Shown: in pieces, positions 1-8,165 of the stretch
How the letters are laid out: every line of letters starts with the position of its first letter
How positions within the stretch are numbered: position 1 is the first letter of the stretch
Source: a virus
Reading direction: 5' to 3' (one strand)
Length of the DNA stretch: 28,942 nt
Virus record (IMG/VR): IMGVR_UViG_3300042879_005775
Coordinates: 1 to 28,942 of that record
The notes under the pieces: model-generated
The model's database searches: none
What the model was told of the DNA's origin: nothing
The model's input: the letters and a program-made list of their open reading frames with translations, nothing else
Translations under genes and position numbers: made by a program

Positions 1-319
1 TATCTATTTCAGACTTTCTCATGATAATTGGATTCCCCTGTGAGTCTTTTAATACTCCACTCATTCCATTGATAACCTTAACAAAGTGTAGCACTTTATC
101 AACTGATGCAGTTTCAACAAAAATATACCCAGGATACATAATCTGTTCTTTTTGTTTTATTTTACCTGATTTCAAGGTAGAGATAGTTTTCATTGGAATA
201 AGAACATTAACTTCTTCATTGAAATCCCTGACCATTTCTAATCTTAATTTATCAGAGACACTTCGTTCTCTGTTGCTTTGTACCTTGATAGTGTACCATT
301 TTTTTTCTAATGTTTCCAT
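1..319 (-). CDS. nusG: NusG-type transcription elongation factor (partial)
   Basis: The gene starts at the ATG whose complement is at 317-319 and runs off the left edge, so about 106 N-terminal residues are visible. They match the NusG N-terminal (NGN) domain: KWYTIKVQSNRE at residues 7-18, a VLIPMK strand, a GK..KKEQ-like loop, then the diagnostic YPGYIFVE and a V-x-H-x-V-x-x-I-x-G helix-strand segment. NusG NGN domains bind the clamp helices of RNA polymerase and favour processive elongation; a C-terminal KOW domain would lie outside the window. The stop of the preceding gene is 3 bases away, so it is the third gene of a minus-strand operon with RNase H. I infer that it alters host polymerase on phage DNA, either as a NusG substitute or as an RfaH-like antiterminator. 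Whether the KOW domain is present cannot be seen. Confidence 0.85.
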   Translation of the reverse strand, partial: METLEKKWYTIKVQSNRERSVSDKLRLEMVRDFNEEVNVLIPMKTISTLKSGKIKQKEQIMYPGYIFVETASVDKVLHFVKVINGMSGVLKDSQGNPIIMRKSEID

Positions 320-322
320 ATT

Positions 323-721
323 TTATTTACTGAGTTTTTTTAAATAATTAAGTTCTTCTATTAATTCTTGGTTGTGATGTTTAATCAAAAAATTTAGTTC
401 ATCTCTCTTTATATCAAAATGTTTCATTAAAAGTTCATAATCTTTGTCAATTACTGAATCATCTGATTTTTTCAGTTTTGGTTTGGACCAAAACCATTGA
501 GGGTAAGGTTTGTTTTTCATAAATTCAAACCATAAATCCATTGATAATTCCTTATCAGCCATCTTATCATTCAATAAAAATGATAGGTTTGGTTGTTTTT
601 TTGCAAATAGTCTATTAAAAATAAAAAAGAATTGGTCTTTTTGTTCTTTACTAACTTTAGACCAATCCTCCTTATTTTTGAATATTACGTTTGATATTGC
701 TAAAAGGTTATTTGTTATCAT
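323..721 (-). CDS. Small phage protein, weak resemblance to clamp-loader small subunit
   Basis: A 132-residue soluble protein lying between RNase H and NusG. Its ATG overlaps the RNase H stop by 4 bases, which points to translational coupling. Visible features are an aromatic centre (FFFIFNRLFAKK at about residues 31-42, then MDLWFEFMKNKPYPQWFWSK at about 61-80) and a helical, charged C-terminus rich in K and E. I do not recognise it with certainty. The order of an N-R/L segment, a basic tryptophan motif and a terminal helix ending in a lysine-rich tail is faintly like the short gp62 clamp-loader small subunits of cyanophages, and the neighbouring replication gene would suit that. This is only a hint. 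No catalytic motif, signal peptide or membrane segment is visible. Confidence 0.75.
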   Translation of the reverse strand: MITNNLLAISNVIFKNKEDWSKVSKEQKDQFFFIFNRLFAKKQPNLSFLLNDKMADKELSMDLWFEFMKNKPYPQWFWSKPKLKKSDDSVIDKDYELLMKHFDIKRDELNFLIKHHNQELIEELNYLKKLSK

Positions 722-1692
722 ACTTCATCATAAATCTTAGACATCTTTATTAAAATATCCTCTGGTAAGTTTTCAGTCTTGAGTACAATTAATTTCATAT
801 TGTTCTCAATATTTATTTTTATATCATAAATTGAAGTTTTGGATAGTTTTTTCTTTTCACAAATCAAATCTGCAATATTTTCAGTCAAATCTGGATCATC
901 CAAGCTTGGTTCACCAAAATGAGTGATGTACTCATCAAAAATTGATTTTGCACCTCTTTCAGCAATACCTCTTTTCTTACCATTTTTTATTATTGACCAA
1001 GCTGATGAAATATTATCTGAAGTATCACCTGATATCAGTTTAATCATCAAAGATTCCATTGAATCCACCTCAAAAGTTTCACATCTTTCTGTGAATGATG
1101 AAATAAGATTTATAAAATCACTGTTATCATTAAGATTGAAGATATCATTGTCAATAGTCCTCTTCAGGTTGGATAAAAATAGCTGATAATTTCTTGGAAG
1201 AAAAACCTTTTGTCTAGAATGCATTTCATTTGACATAAGATTAATCACTGGTGGCTCAGAGTTAAAGTTTAGTAGTTGCTTTATGTCATGATCATTTGTA
1301 ACAGTTATTGTGGATCTCCCCTTCAAATTTGATTTTTCAATAATAAAAGAAATCCAATCATCCCCCTCAATATTAGGAGCCTCTAAAACTTTAATTCCCC
1401 TTGTTTTTATTGATTGCTTGAATTCATTATAACAATTAAAAACAAATTCCCAATCAATATCATTGTCTTTTTTCCTATTTGACTTGTATTTAGTATTGAT
1501 TTTCTTCCTCCAAGATTTTTCCTTTGAGTCTGAGACAAGATAAATGTTTGCGAAGGGGTACCATTTTCTATAGTTATTAACAGCAGTTTCTAAACTTTTA
1601 TGTAATGCTCCAAATAAAAGATTATTCTTATGAAGTGTGAAAACCATTTTGCTGAGAATATAGTTCCCATCAATAAGTAAATCACATACCAT
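718..1692 (-). CDS. rnh: RNase H / 5'-3' flap exonuclease, T4 Rnh-like
   Basis: A 324-residue protein of the FEN/T4 RNase H family, which removes RNA primers and flaps from lagging-strand fragments. An upstream in-frame ATG at 1725 exists, but the start MVCDLLIDGNYIL at 1692 places the family's first metal-binding aspartate (LIDGN) where expected. Later motifs follow the T4 order: the arch-region basic segment SWRKKINTKYKSNRKK with a following DWEFVF (T4 has YWRRDFAYYYKKNRG and DWEGYF), then IEGDDWISF (acidic pair), TVTNDHDIKQLL, and LISGDTSDNIS, the helix-hairpin-helix entry with acidic residues. It is first in the minus-strand operon RNase H - small protein - NusG. No TAnnTTTG promoter was found on the minus strand upstream. 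T4 Rnh is 305 residues, so the length fits. Confidence 0.88.
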   Translation of the reverse strand: MVCDLLIDGNYILSKMVFTLHKNNLLFGALHKSLETAVNNYRKWYPFANIYLVSDSKEKSWRKKINTKYKSNRKKDNDIDWEFVFNCYNEFKQSIKTRGIKVLEAPNIEGDDWISFIIEKSNLKGRSTITVTNDHDIKQLLNFNSEPPVINLMSNEMHSRQKVFLPRNYQLFLSNLKRTIDNDIFNLNDNSDFINLISSFTERCETFEVDSMESLMIKLISGDTSDNISSAWSIIKNGKKRGIAERGAKSIFDEYITHFGEPSLDDPDLTENIADLICEKKKLSKTSIYDIKINIENNMKLIVLKTENLPEDILIKMSKIYDEV

Positions 1693-1707
1693 ATAAATAT
1701 AATTAAT

Positions 1708-1738
1708 TTTGTAGTTATACAACAAATGTTTATCTTTG
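1708..1738 (+). promoter_or_regulatory. Bacteroidota-type promoter for the 1758 operon
   Basis: TTTG at 1708-1711, a 19-base spacer and TATCTTTG at 1731-1738 match the Bacteroidota primary-sigma consensus (TTG/TTTG near -33, TAnnTTTG near -7). The gene start at 1758 lies 19 bases downstream. It sits in the divergent gap with RNase H. Three further copies of this arrangement occur at 6907, 9382 and 13038. Confidence 0.7.
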
Positions 1739-1757
1739 TTTTTCCATGAGGGATAGA

Positions 1758-2063
1758 ATGTGGAGGAGATATAAAAGAGATTGTTACCACCTTAAAAGAA
1801 TGAAAAGGTGGTCAAATTTTTATTGGTATAGATTCACCGACATAAACAGAATTAGAATAGAAAAACCTCTCTGGATTGATGGGATTGGTCTACAACACAT
1901 CTATATTTTGAGAGATACTAGGACAAGGAAACATGACACAGCTCACAAAACAAAATGGGGTAAAAAGGGTAAAAGAAACTTCGACTATAGCTCAGACCCA
2001 AATACAAGGGTCAAAGATAAAGTTAGATTTTTAAAGGAATTAAGGGAGTATGGATATCTTTGA
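1758..2063 (+). CDS. Small basic protein of unknown function
   Basis: A 101-residue protein that I do not recognise. It is strongly basic and aromatic: MWRRYKRDCYHLKRMKRW at the start, then several K/R-rich stretches (HKTKWGKKGKR at about 70-80). This suggests nucleic-acid or polymerase binding, but there is no identifiable fold. An in-frame ATG at 1746 would add four residues. The later ATG at 1758 is preferred because it is followed by the conserved-looking tryptophan-rich start and leaves room for a short leader after the promoter at 1708-1738. The 3' end overlaps the next gene by 14 bases, so the two are probably co-translated. Being first behind a host-type promoter, it is a likely early gene. 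Confidence 0.7.
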   Translation: MWRRYKRDCYHLKRMKRWSNFYWYRFTDINRIRIEKPLWIDGIGLQHIYILRDTRTRKHDTAHKTKWGKKGKRNFDYSSDPNTRVKDKVRFLKELREYGYL

Positions 2064-2586
2064 TTTTATTCCAGAAAAAAACCAAAATTGGGTTGTAAGT
2101 GATAATGTAATCTATTTCAGAAAACATGGTCTAATCCCTATTCTAAAAAAAATAGATGGTTGTTATTATATCTCATTAGACAGAAGAATAATGAGAAAGG
2201 TGTTGAAATTAACAAATCATCTTCTCAAATTAGAACAATCTTTTTTTTATTGTGATAGACTTACAATATGTGAGAAACATATACATTCAGAAGATATTGA
2301 ACAAATAGTAAGAAATTATATAATGTGTCTTGAAGATGAAATATTTTTCAAATTTGTTCAAAATTCAGAGTTTGATTACATTAACAACTTGACTCAATTT
2401 TTGAATCTATATGATTGTCATTCAACTTTTAAAATGATTTATGAGTCTTTAAAACATCCACACTTTATGAAAATGTGGGTAGATTGGTACTCAAGAACCT
2501 CGTATTATGTTGTAAAAAATGAAGAAATAAGAGATTTTTTTATGGGCCTTGAAAGACAAATAAAGTTAAATATCTTTTTTTCTTAA
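2050..2586 (+). CDS. Hypothetical phage protein, 178 residues
   Basis: An unrecognised 178-residue protein, second in the plus-strand unit starting at 1758 and overlapping it by 14 bases. The N-terminus MDIFDFIPEKNQNWVVSDN leads into a possible small beta region (VIYFRKHGLIPILKKIDGCYYISL), followed by mostly helical sequence with aromatic clusters (HPHFMKMWVDWYSRTSYY at about 146-163). It has several cysteines but no CxxC pair, and no signal peptide or catalytic motif. The end converges with the minus-strand gene at 2566-2787, with a 21-base tail-to-tail overlap. A likely early phage gene with no inferable function. Confidence 0.75.
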   Translation: MDIFDFIPEKNQNWVVSDNVIYFRKHGLIPILKKIDGCYYISLDRRIMRKVLKLTNHLLKLEQSFFYCDRLTICEKHIHSEDIEQIVRNYIMCLEDEIFFKFVQNSEFDYINNLTQFLNLYDCHSTFKMIYESLKHPHFMKMWVDWYSRTSYYVVKNEEIRDFFMGLERQIKLNIFFS

Positions 2587-2787
2587 TATTTTATTAATAT
2601 TTTTTTTTCTTTTTTGAATTATATAATTTTCTATGAAATGATAAATAATTTCATCTACCTTGATAAATTTTTCATCAGGATTTCTAACTTTGGTTATCAG
2701 TTTTTTCAAAAAAACTTCAAACTTGATTACAAATGATGGGTCATTGGATAATTTTTGATGTTTATCAGTCCAATCAAACTTTTTCAA
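2566..2787 (-). CDS. Small basic hypothetical protein after topoisomerase
   Basis: A 73-residue, lysine-rich, helical protein (MKKFDWTDKHQKL at the start, QKRKKNINKILRKKD at the end). Its ATG overlaps the gp39-like stop by 4 bases, the classic coupled-translation layout, so it belongs to the topoisomerase transcript. Function unknown; the basic tail could bind nucleic acid. It is short and its 3' end overlaps the opposite-strand gene, so confidence that it is real is moderate. Confidence 0.6.
   Translation of the reverse strand: MKKFDWTDKHQKLSNDPSFVIKFEVFLKKLITKVRNPDEKFIKVDEIIYHFIENYIIQKRKKNINKILRKKDI
2585..2608 (+). terminator. Weak AT-only terminator after the 2050 gene
   Basis: AATATT (2585-2590), loop TTATT, AATATT (2596-2601), then a T run to about 2608. 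The stem contains only A and T, so it is weak, but its position exactly at the stop of the plus-strand gene supports a terminator. Confidence 0.4.
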
Positions 2788-4619
2788 TTTAATAATTCAC
2801 TTTTTCTTAAATCAGAATCTTTCCCAAACCAAATGTTCAATGAGTTCTTAGAAAACTCATCTGATGTTATTTGAGTAAGTCTTGGGTTGTTTATTATCTC
2901 TTTGTATTCATCATCTACAAGAGCACCAAGACCCTTTTTATACTCAATCTCCCAATCTTTGAGTTGGTTTTTTTCACACCATAGTTTGAACTCATCTTGT
3001 GTGTAAAAATTCAATTTCTTCTTTGATTTATTATTCTTAACAACTACAATTGGAGTCTCAGCTTTAAACACCATTGGATTTTCAAACAACTCAGGCCAGT
3101 ATTTGAAAAGGAAATTCAGTAACAACCCAACTATTGATGAGCCATCATGATCAGCATCACAGTAAAGTAATATTCTACCATATCTCAATGTTCCAGGTAC
3201 AACTTTCTGACCCAACTTCAATCCCATCGCACCCATCAAATTCACAACTTCATTGTTACCAACTAACTTCTGGTTGGTGATCTCCATAGCATTTATGAAC
3301 TTACCTCTCAATGAGAAAGCTCCTTGTGTCTGCGGATCTCTATACTTTCTGAATGCTGAAGAAGCTGAATCACCCTCAAAGAGTGCTAGTGAGCACTTCC
3401 ACCTATCTTTACCTTTAGCATCAATAAGTTTCTCAACCTTAATCTTTGAAAGGTTTTTATTTAGTTCTCTTGCTAATTTATTTTCATCAGCAGATTTCTT
3501 TTGTTGAATCCAATCAAGAACTGAATTAACAATCTCTGATTTTAAGATCGACTTGATTAACTTTTCAGATACTTCAAATGTAAATCCAAAGTCTTTTACT
3601 TCTGTAATAAGTTTCTCCTTTGTCTGTGATGAAAAACCAGGATTAATAACTGTTGAACATAAGAATATCTGAATGTGATTTTTAAGTTCAGATGGTTTAA
3701 CATCTACTTTATGTTTCTTTTGAAAAAACTCTCTTAATTGAGATATAATTTGATTTAAAATATAATCAACATGATTACCACCATCATATGTTTCAGTTGT
3801 ATTTGCAAATGAAATTTGATGGAAACCATCTTGTGAATGGGCAACACCCAATGACCATGTTTTATCTTTATTTGATTCAAAGAAATAATCTTCTCTGTAA
3901 AACTTAATGTAGTCTTCAAAAGACTTTATATTAATTAATTCATCATTCAAATAAATTTTAAGTGATGGGTTACACCCAGCAATATCATAAACTCTTTTCT
4001 TAACCAAATCAGCATTTGCTTCATCTAATCCTTCCAAACCAAACTTCTCATAATCTGGTGTGAATGTGATACAAGTATGGTTGTTTTTATTTCTTTTGAT
4101 AGTTGGTTCAGTCTTGTCTCTCATATTATTTGAAAAGACTTGTAAGAAAGAATTCTTACCATCACAAGTAGATATAGTAAACTCCTTAGAAAAAATATTT
4201 GTAAGACTCGATCCTACACCATTAGTTCCTGCCCAAGTTCTTCCTTCAGAATCATCAAAGTTAGATCCTGCTTTTAGATTAGAGAAAATCATTTCAGGAA
4301 TCCATTGATTTTCTTCTCTATGTTTAACTACTGGTATACCACCATTATCCCAAACTTCAATCTTACCACCTCTTATGGTTACTTTAATAGTATCTAACTT
4401 GGAACCTTCTCTTTTGTGTTCATCAACAGAGTTAGTAATAATCTCATCAAATATCTTTAATAGACCTGGATTATAGGTTAGTTCTGTTGAGCACATCTTA
4501 CCATCAACTAAGATATACTTTTTAGATGTATGTGGTTTTATGGAACCAATATACATTGATGGTCTTTGTAAGACGTGGGTGATATCATCAAGTTTTCTGA
4601 ATTTCTTCTCTATTGACAT
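2784..4619 (-). CDS. 39: Type II DNA topoisomerase ATPase/TOPRIM subunit (gp39-gp60 type)
   Basis: A 611-residue subunit that combines the ATPase half and the TOPRIM domain of a phage type II topoisomerase. An open frame continues upstream, but the start MSIEKKFRKLDDITHVL at 4619 matches family N-termini (the following QRPSMYIGS is typical). GHKL ATPase motifs are DEIITNSVDEH (about 58-68), WDNGGIP (about 90-96) and TNGVGSS (about 132-138); TYDGGNHVD (about 277-285) marks the transducer. TOPRIM acids lie in EGDSA (415-419) and CDADHDGS (487-494). In T4 itself this subunit is split between genes 39 and 60; here it is one continuous frame, as in many relatives. It is transcribed away from the gp52-like gene across a 68-base gap. 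With gp52 it should relax DNA and support origin-dependent replication. Confidence 0.93.
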   Translation of the reverse strand: MSIEKKFRKLDDITHVLQRPSMYIGSIKPHTSKKYILVDGKMCSTELTYNPGLLKIFDEIITNSVDEHKREGSKLDTIKVTIRGGKIEVWDNGGIPVVKHREENQWIPEMIFSNLKAGSNFDDSEGRTWAGTNGVGSSLTNIFSKEFTISTCDGKNSFLQVFSNNMRDKTEPTIKRNKNNHTCITFTPDYEKFGLEGLDEANADLVKKRVYDIAGCNPSLKIYLNDELINIKSFEDYIKFYREDYFFESNKDKTWSLGVAHSQDGFHQISFANTTETYDGGNHVDYILNQIISQLREFFQKKHKVDVKPSELKNHIQIFLCSTVINPGFSSQTKEKLITEVKDFGFTFEVSEKLIKSILKSEIVNSVLDWIQQKKSADENKLARELNKNLSKIKVEKLIDAKGKDRWKCSLALFEGDSASSAFRKYRDPQTQGAFSLRGKFINAMEITNQKLVGNNEVVNLMGAMGLKLGQKVVPGTLRYGRILLYCDADHDGSSIVGLLLNFLFKYWPELFENPMVFKAETPIVVVKNNKSKKKLNFYTQDEFKLWCEKNQLKDWEIEYKKGLGALVDDEYKEIINNPRLTQITSDEFSKNSLNIWFGKDSDLRKSELLN

Positions 4620-4687
4620 ATTTTGGTAAAATTTCAGTTTATATATATCCCCTGATAACTTTTGTTTAATAACTCCATATATTGAAA

Positions 4688-6034
4688 ATGATGACAACCT
4701 CAAAAACTATATCAGAATTCCTCTCACAAGAGTATAAGGATTTCTCCTTATATACTATTGAAAATAGAGCAATCCCTTCTGTAATTGATGGTTTCAAACC
4801 AACACATAGGAAGATTATATTTATTTCTAATGAAATATGGAAAAGTGGAACTGAGAAACCACTAAAGGTATTTCAGCTAGCAGGAAAAGTCGCATCAGAT
4901 GCATTTTATCATCATGGAAACTCAAGTTTGGAGTCATCGATCATAACTATGGCTCAGAGTTTTAAAAACAATTTACCACTTCTTGAAGAGATTGGTCAGT
5001 TTGGATCACTTAGGTCACCAGAACCAGCAGCTGCTAGATATATTGGAACAAAACTAAATAATAACTTTGGTCTTCTATACAAAGACTTTGAATTGTTAAC
5101 AAATAAAGAAGAAGAAGGTGAATCTATTGAACCATATTACTTTCTACCAATTGTGCCTACTGTATTAATAAATGGTTCCTCTGGAATTGCAGTAGGGTTT
5201 TCATCAAATATTTTGAATAGAAACCCTCTACAAATAATTAATTCTTGTGAGGCATTATTAAAAGGTAAAAAAATAACTCAACTTTCACCTTACAATAAAT
5301 TCTTTCTTGGTGATTATATAAGAGATACAGAAAACCATAAGAAATGGTTTATCAGAGGTAAAGTTCAAGTATTGAATACATCCACAGTAAAGGTGAGTGA
5401 ATTACCACCTTCAATGACATTTGAAAAGTATGAAAATATTTTGGATACACTTGTTGAAAATAAAACAATCGTTTCTTATGAGGACAATTGTAAAGATACA
5501 ATTGATTATACCATAAAATTCACAAGAGAAAGTTTATCCCAATTAAATGAAGATAGGTTAATTAAAATCTTAAAACTTGAGGAGACTGAAACTGAGATTT
5601 TCACTACACTAGATGAAACTGGAAAACTTAAGATATTTGAAAAGGACTCTGATATCATAGAATATTTTGTTGATTTCAGATTAAGATATTATCACAAAAG
5701 GAAAGATTTTTTAATTGACAAATTAAAGTCTGAACTGAAAATACTGTCAAACAAAGGTAGATTTATAAAAGCAATCCTTGATGGAAAATTAGAAATTAAA
5801 AATGTACCAAAAATTGAAATAATAAAAGGTATTGAAAATATGGGTCTTGATAAGATGGATGATTCTTATGACTATCTACTAAGAATGCCAATTTGGTCAC
5901 TTACCAAAGAATTGTTTGATAAGTTGAAACAAGATTACACAACAAAAAAATCAGAATTGGAAACTTTGGAAAAAGTTGAACCAAAAGATATGTACCTAAA
6001 AGACTTATCTGACCTCAAGAAAAAGATTACATAA
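4688..6034 (+). CDS. 52: Type II DNA topoisomerase DNA-cleavage subunit (gp52 type)
   Basis: A 448-residue breakage-reunion subunit homologous to T4 gp52 (about 440 residues) and the GyrA/ParC core. The start is one of two adjacent ATGs (4688 or 4691). A winged-helix segment around AIPSVIDGFKPTHRKI (about 28-43) is the family's entry signature. The catalytic tyrosine is in PEPAAARYIG at residue 118, preceded by the expected arginine. GSSGIAVGF (about 163-171) is the conserved tower-entry motif. The C-terminal third is a charged helical coiled coil closing the dimer gate. Its DNA partner is the gp39-like subunit encoded head-to-head. The 3' end overlaps the convergent gene at 6027 by 8 bases, inside a bidirectional hairpin terminator. 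Confidence 0.93.
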   Translation: MMTTSKTISEFLSQEYKDFSLYTIENRAIPSVIDGFKPTHRKIIFISNEIWKSGTEKPLKVFQLAGKVASDAFYHHGNSSLESSIITMAQSFKNNLPLLEEIGQFGSLRSPEPAAARYIGTKLNNNFGLLYKDFELLTNKEEEGESIEPYYFLPIVPTVLINGSSGIAVGFSSNILNRNPLQIINSCEALLKGKKITQLSPYNKFFLGDYIRDTENHKKWFIRGKVQVLNTSTVKVSELPPSMTFEKYENILDTLVENKTIVSYEDNCKDTIDYTIKFTRESLSQLNEDRLIKILKLEETETEIFTTLDETGKLKIFEKDSDIIEYFVDFRLRYYHKRKDFLIDKLKSELKILSNKGRFIKAILDGKLEIKNVPKIEIIKGIENMGLDKMDDSYDYLLRMPIWSLTKELFDKLKQDYTTKKSELETLEKVEPKDMYLKDLSDLKKKIT

Positions 6035-6044
6035 TATCTTTTTC
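6019..6044. terminator. Bidirectional terminator spanning two stop codons
   Basis: GAAAAAGAT (6019-6027), 8-base loop, ATCTTTTTC (6036-6044): a perfect 9-bp inverted repeat with a T run on the 3' arm read from either strand. It contains the stop codons of both convergent genes (gp52-like on plus, coiled-coil protein on minus). Confidence 0.6.
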
Positions 6045-6848
6045 ATCTATCTTACTGATAAGTAATTCTATTTGATGTCTGTACCAAGATGACAATTGTT
6101 CATACTGTAATGAATTACCAAAGAACCCCCTAAAATGTTCTGGAACATCAGTGGGAAATTCATTACATAAATTTATTACGTCAGTTTTGTAAATCAAACT
6201 GTTATATTCAGATAGTTTTCCATTTAATTTGTCTTCCAATTTAGACAACTCATCTGACTTGATTTGTAACTGGTTTGATTGCATACCCAAATCACCTTCT
6301 TTTTTTTTCAAACTTTTTTCCTTGGAATCTAATTGAGAAAATTTAGCTATGTATTCAGCTTCTTTATTATTGGCTTCATCAATTTCCTGTTGAAGTTTAC
6401 TTTGTAAAATATCAACCTTTTTCAACCTTGATTCAATATCTGAATCTACTTTACTCTTTGGTTTATCTACAAGTACTTGTTTTTCTACAATAATTTCCTT
6501 TTCAACTGTTATTGGTTTTTCAACAATTACCTCTCTCTCAACAATTACCTCTTTGGTCTTTGTGCCCAACTCATCAATTAAATTTTCAATAAAAGGTAGA
6601 ATTTTTTTTGTTATGACAGCTGGTTGAGGTATCTTGTTAACTTTCAAATAGGATTGGAGCTCTTCTTTCCAATCAATGTGAGCAAAATAATCTGGGTTGT
6701 TTCTTATTACTTCAGCTGGAACTGTTACAATTTCTGATTTGTTTTTGAATTTGTAGTCTTCTAAAAGGGTTTTTGCTTTGAGAATTAATATTTTCTTATC
6801 ATCAGTCAATAATTGAAAATCTTTCAAAACCTTATGTTTAATCGCCAT
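6027..6848 (-). CDS. Coiled-coil phage protein of unknown function
   Basis: A 273-residue protein in three parts. The N-terminal domain (about 1-95) includes VPAEVIRNNPDYFAHIDWKEEL and KKILPFIENLID. A V-E-K repeat zone (about 98-130) contains EVIVEREVIVEKPITVEKEI and continues as EKQVLVDKP. A long charged coiled coil follows (about 135-215, many K, E, Q, S), ending in a short tryptophan-containing tail (SSWYRHQIELL). No catalytic motif or export signal is visible. The V/E/K repeats followed by a coiled coil suggest a fibrous spacer in a scaffold or assembly protein, but this is inference. It is alone on the minus strand between gp52 and the plus-strand promoter at 6907. TAATATATAG lies about 22 bases upstream of the start on its own strand. 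Confidence 0.8.
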   Translation of the reverse strand: MAIKHKVLKDFQLLTDDKKILILKAKTLLEDYKFKNKSEIVTVPAEVIRNNPDYFAHIDWKEELQSYLKVNKIPQPAVITKKILPFIENLIDELGTKTKEVIVEREVIVEKPITVEKEIIVEKQVLVDKPKSKVDSDIESRLKKVDILQSKLQQEIDEANNKEAEYIAKFSQLDSKEKSLKKKEGDLGMQSNQLQIKSDELSKLEDKLNGKLSEYNSLIYKTDVINLCNEFPTDVPEHFRGFFGNSLQYEQLSSWYRHQIELLISKIDEKDIM

Positions 6849-6906
6849 AGAATTGTTCTTATCTTTTGTCTATATATTAAAATTTCTAAAATTTCTAATA
6901 AAAATA

Positions 6907-6937
6907 TTTGTGATAAGTTTGAAATTTGTTACCTTTG
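6907..6937 (+). promoter_or_regulatory. Bacteroidota-type promoter for the 6953 gene
   Basis: TTTG at 6907-6910, exactly 19 bases, then TACCTTTG at 6930-6937; the ATG follows 15 bases later. The flanks TGATAAG upstream and TAAAA downstream are shared with the promoter at 13038, so the two promoters are related beyond the consensus. Confidence 0.75.
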
Positions 6938-6952
6938 TAAAAAATACTGATA

Positions 6953-8164
6953 ATGAAAACTAAGAAACCAAAGCAAAAAGTATCTGGTCAATTCAACACT
7001 GAAACCAAATTCATTGAATTTGTGGGGGGTAAAGGTCATGTGAATTTTATATCTAAAGAAGCTACAATTGAAGGCAAATACCTTTCTGGATTATCCTTCA
7101 ATGATTTAGTTTTTAAATTAAAAATTTATGATGATGGAACAGTTGATTTTGATGAAGTAAATACTACTAAAACCACATTTGAAGAAAGGAAGAGACTTCT
7201 AGAAATCATTGAAGACCAGTCACTCACAAGTTATAGAAATAGAACTGTTATAAATGAGTTAGAATTCACATCAGTTGAAAAAGTGAAAGAAAAAACTGTA
7301 CCATTATACTTAGCCGTTGAATACACAACACCTATTGAGAAACTTTCATCATTATTTGATGATAGACTCATTGTGCCCAATGAGATTTCTGATGATGCTA
7401 TGGACAATCTCAATGACCTTTTGAACTCCTGGTTTGAAGATGAAGAGTTTGCCAAAGAGATTGAAGAAATGGTGGGTGAGGAGGAGGATATAAAAGGATT
7501 TATTGATGATACAATCATGGAACATCATGATATTAATGATAGCACTTTGGAAGCTTTTACCAAAATGAAAGAAGATAAACTCAATGAGCTGAAGTCTAAA
7601 AGAACTAAGATTGAAGAAGAGATTATGAGGTACTCTTTTCAAATTTCTTCTATTGAAAAAAACCTTGAAGAATCTAAAAATGACTTGAAGATACTTGAAT
7701 CAAGGATTAATGATATCCAACCTAATGAGCTACCCAATGGGTATTATTTCAATGTTTCTGAAAGACAAAATGAAACTGTTATTTTAGAGCCAGAAATTGA
7801 ATCTCTCATAAAAGATAAAGTATCAAAAGTAAAAAACATCAATTTAGATGCTTTTATGAAATTATTTACTGATGGTGAATATCATTTGAGATTATCAAAG
7901 ATATCAGATGATTCTTATGAGGTTGTAAGTGATTTTTCAAAGTTACCTGATGATATCCTTGAAAATCTATCCAAAATAGATATAACAATTGATAAAGATA
8001 AAATGGTCTATATGGGTGATTTATCTTGGGGTGAAATTGTAAACAAAATGATTAAAATTGGGTTTCAACAAAATCCTGAGTTTGATAAGTTTTGTGGCTC
8101 AAACTCTTATTCATCAACACAAAAAACAAAAGAAGAAATTAAAACCACCAAAACTCAATTCTAA
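6953..8164 (+). CDS. Acidic hypothetical protein with central coiled coil
   Basis: A 403-residue protein that I do not recognise. The first 90 residues look like a beta-rich domain (FIEFVGGKGHVNF, LVFKLKIYDDGTVDFDEV). Residues about 130-190 are strongly acidic (DDRLIVPNEISDDAMDNL, then FEDEEFAKEIEEMVGEEE). A coiled coil runs from about 205 to 255 (LNELKSKRTKIEEEI...). The last 140 residues form a second acidic domain ending in a lysine/threonine-rich tail. It stands directly behind a host-type promoter and is followed after one base by the next gene, so they form one transcript ended by the terminator at 8631. The acidic, multi-domain form suggests a protein-binding role in early infection; no enzyme motif is visible. 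Confidence 0.82.
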   Translation: MKTKKPKQKVSGQFNTETKFIEFVGGKGHVNFISKEATIEGKYLSGLSFNDLVFKLKIYDDGTVDFDEVNTTKTTFEERKRLLEIIEDQSLTSYRNRTVINELEFTSVEKVKEKTVPLYLAVEYTTPIEKLSSLFDDRLIVPNEISDDAMDNLNDLLNSWFEDEEFAKEIEEMVGEEEDIKGFIDDTIMEHHDINDSTLEAFTKMKEDKLNELKSKRTKIEEEIMRYSFQISSIEKNLEESKNDLKILESRINDIQPNELPNGYYFNVSERQNETVILEPEIESLIKDKVSKVKNINLDAFMKLFTDGEYHLRLSKISDDSYEVVSDFSKLPDDILENLSKIDITIDKDKMVYMGDLSWGEIVNKMIKIGFQQNPEFDKFCGSNSYSSTQKTKEEIKTTKTQF

Positions 8165-8165
8165 A

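Noticed and set aside
21-347. A plus-strand 108-codon frame at the left edge
   Set aside because: It is the complement of the NusG-type gene and the upstream part of its neighbour; its translation has no family character, whereas the minus strand gives clear NGN motifs.
1590-1790. A minus-strand 66-codon frame across the RNase H start
   Set aside because: It overlaps the RNase H coding region and the divergent promoter and has no recognisable content.
7231-7642. Two minus-strand frames inside the 403-residue gene
   Set aside because: They arise from the acidic codon-rich (GAT/GAA) region read backwards as serine/phenylalanine-rich sequence.
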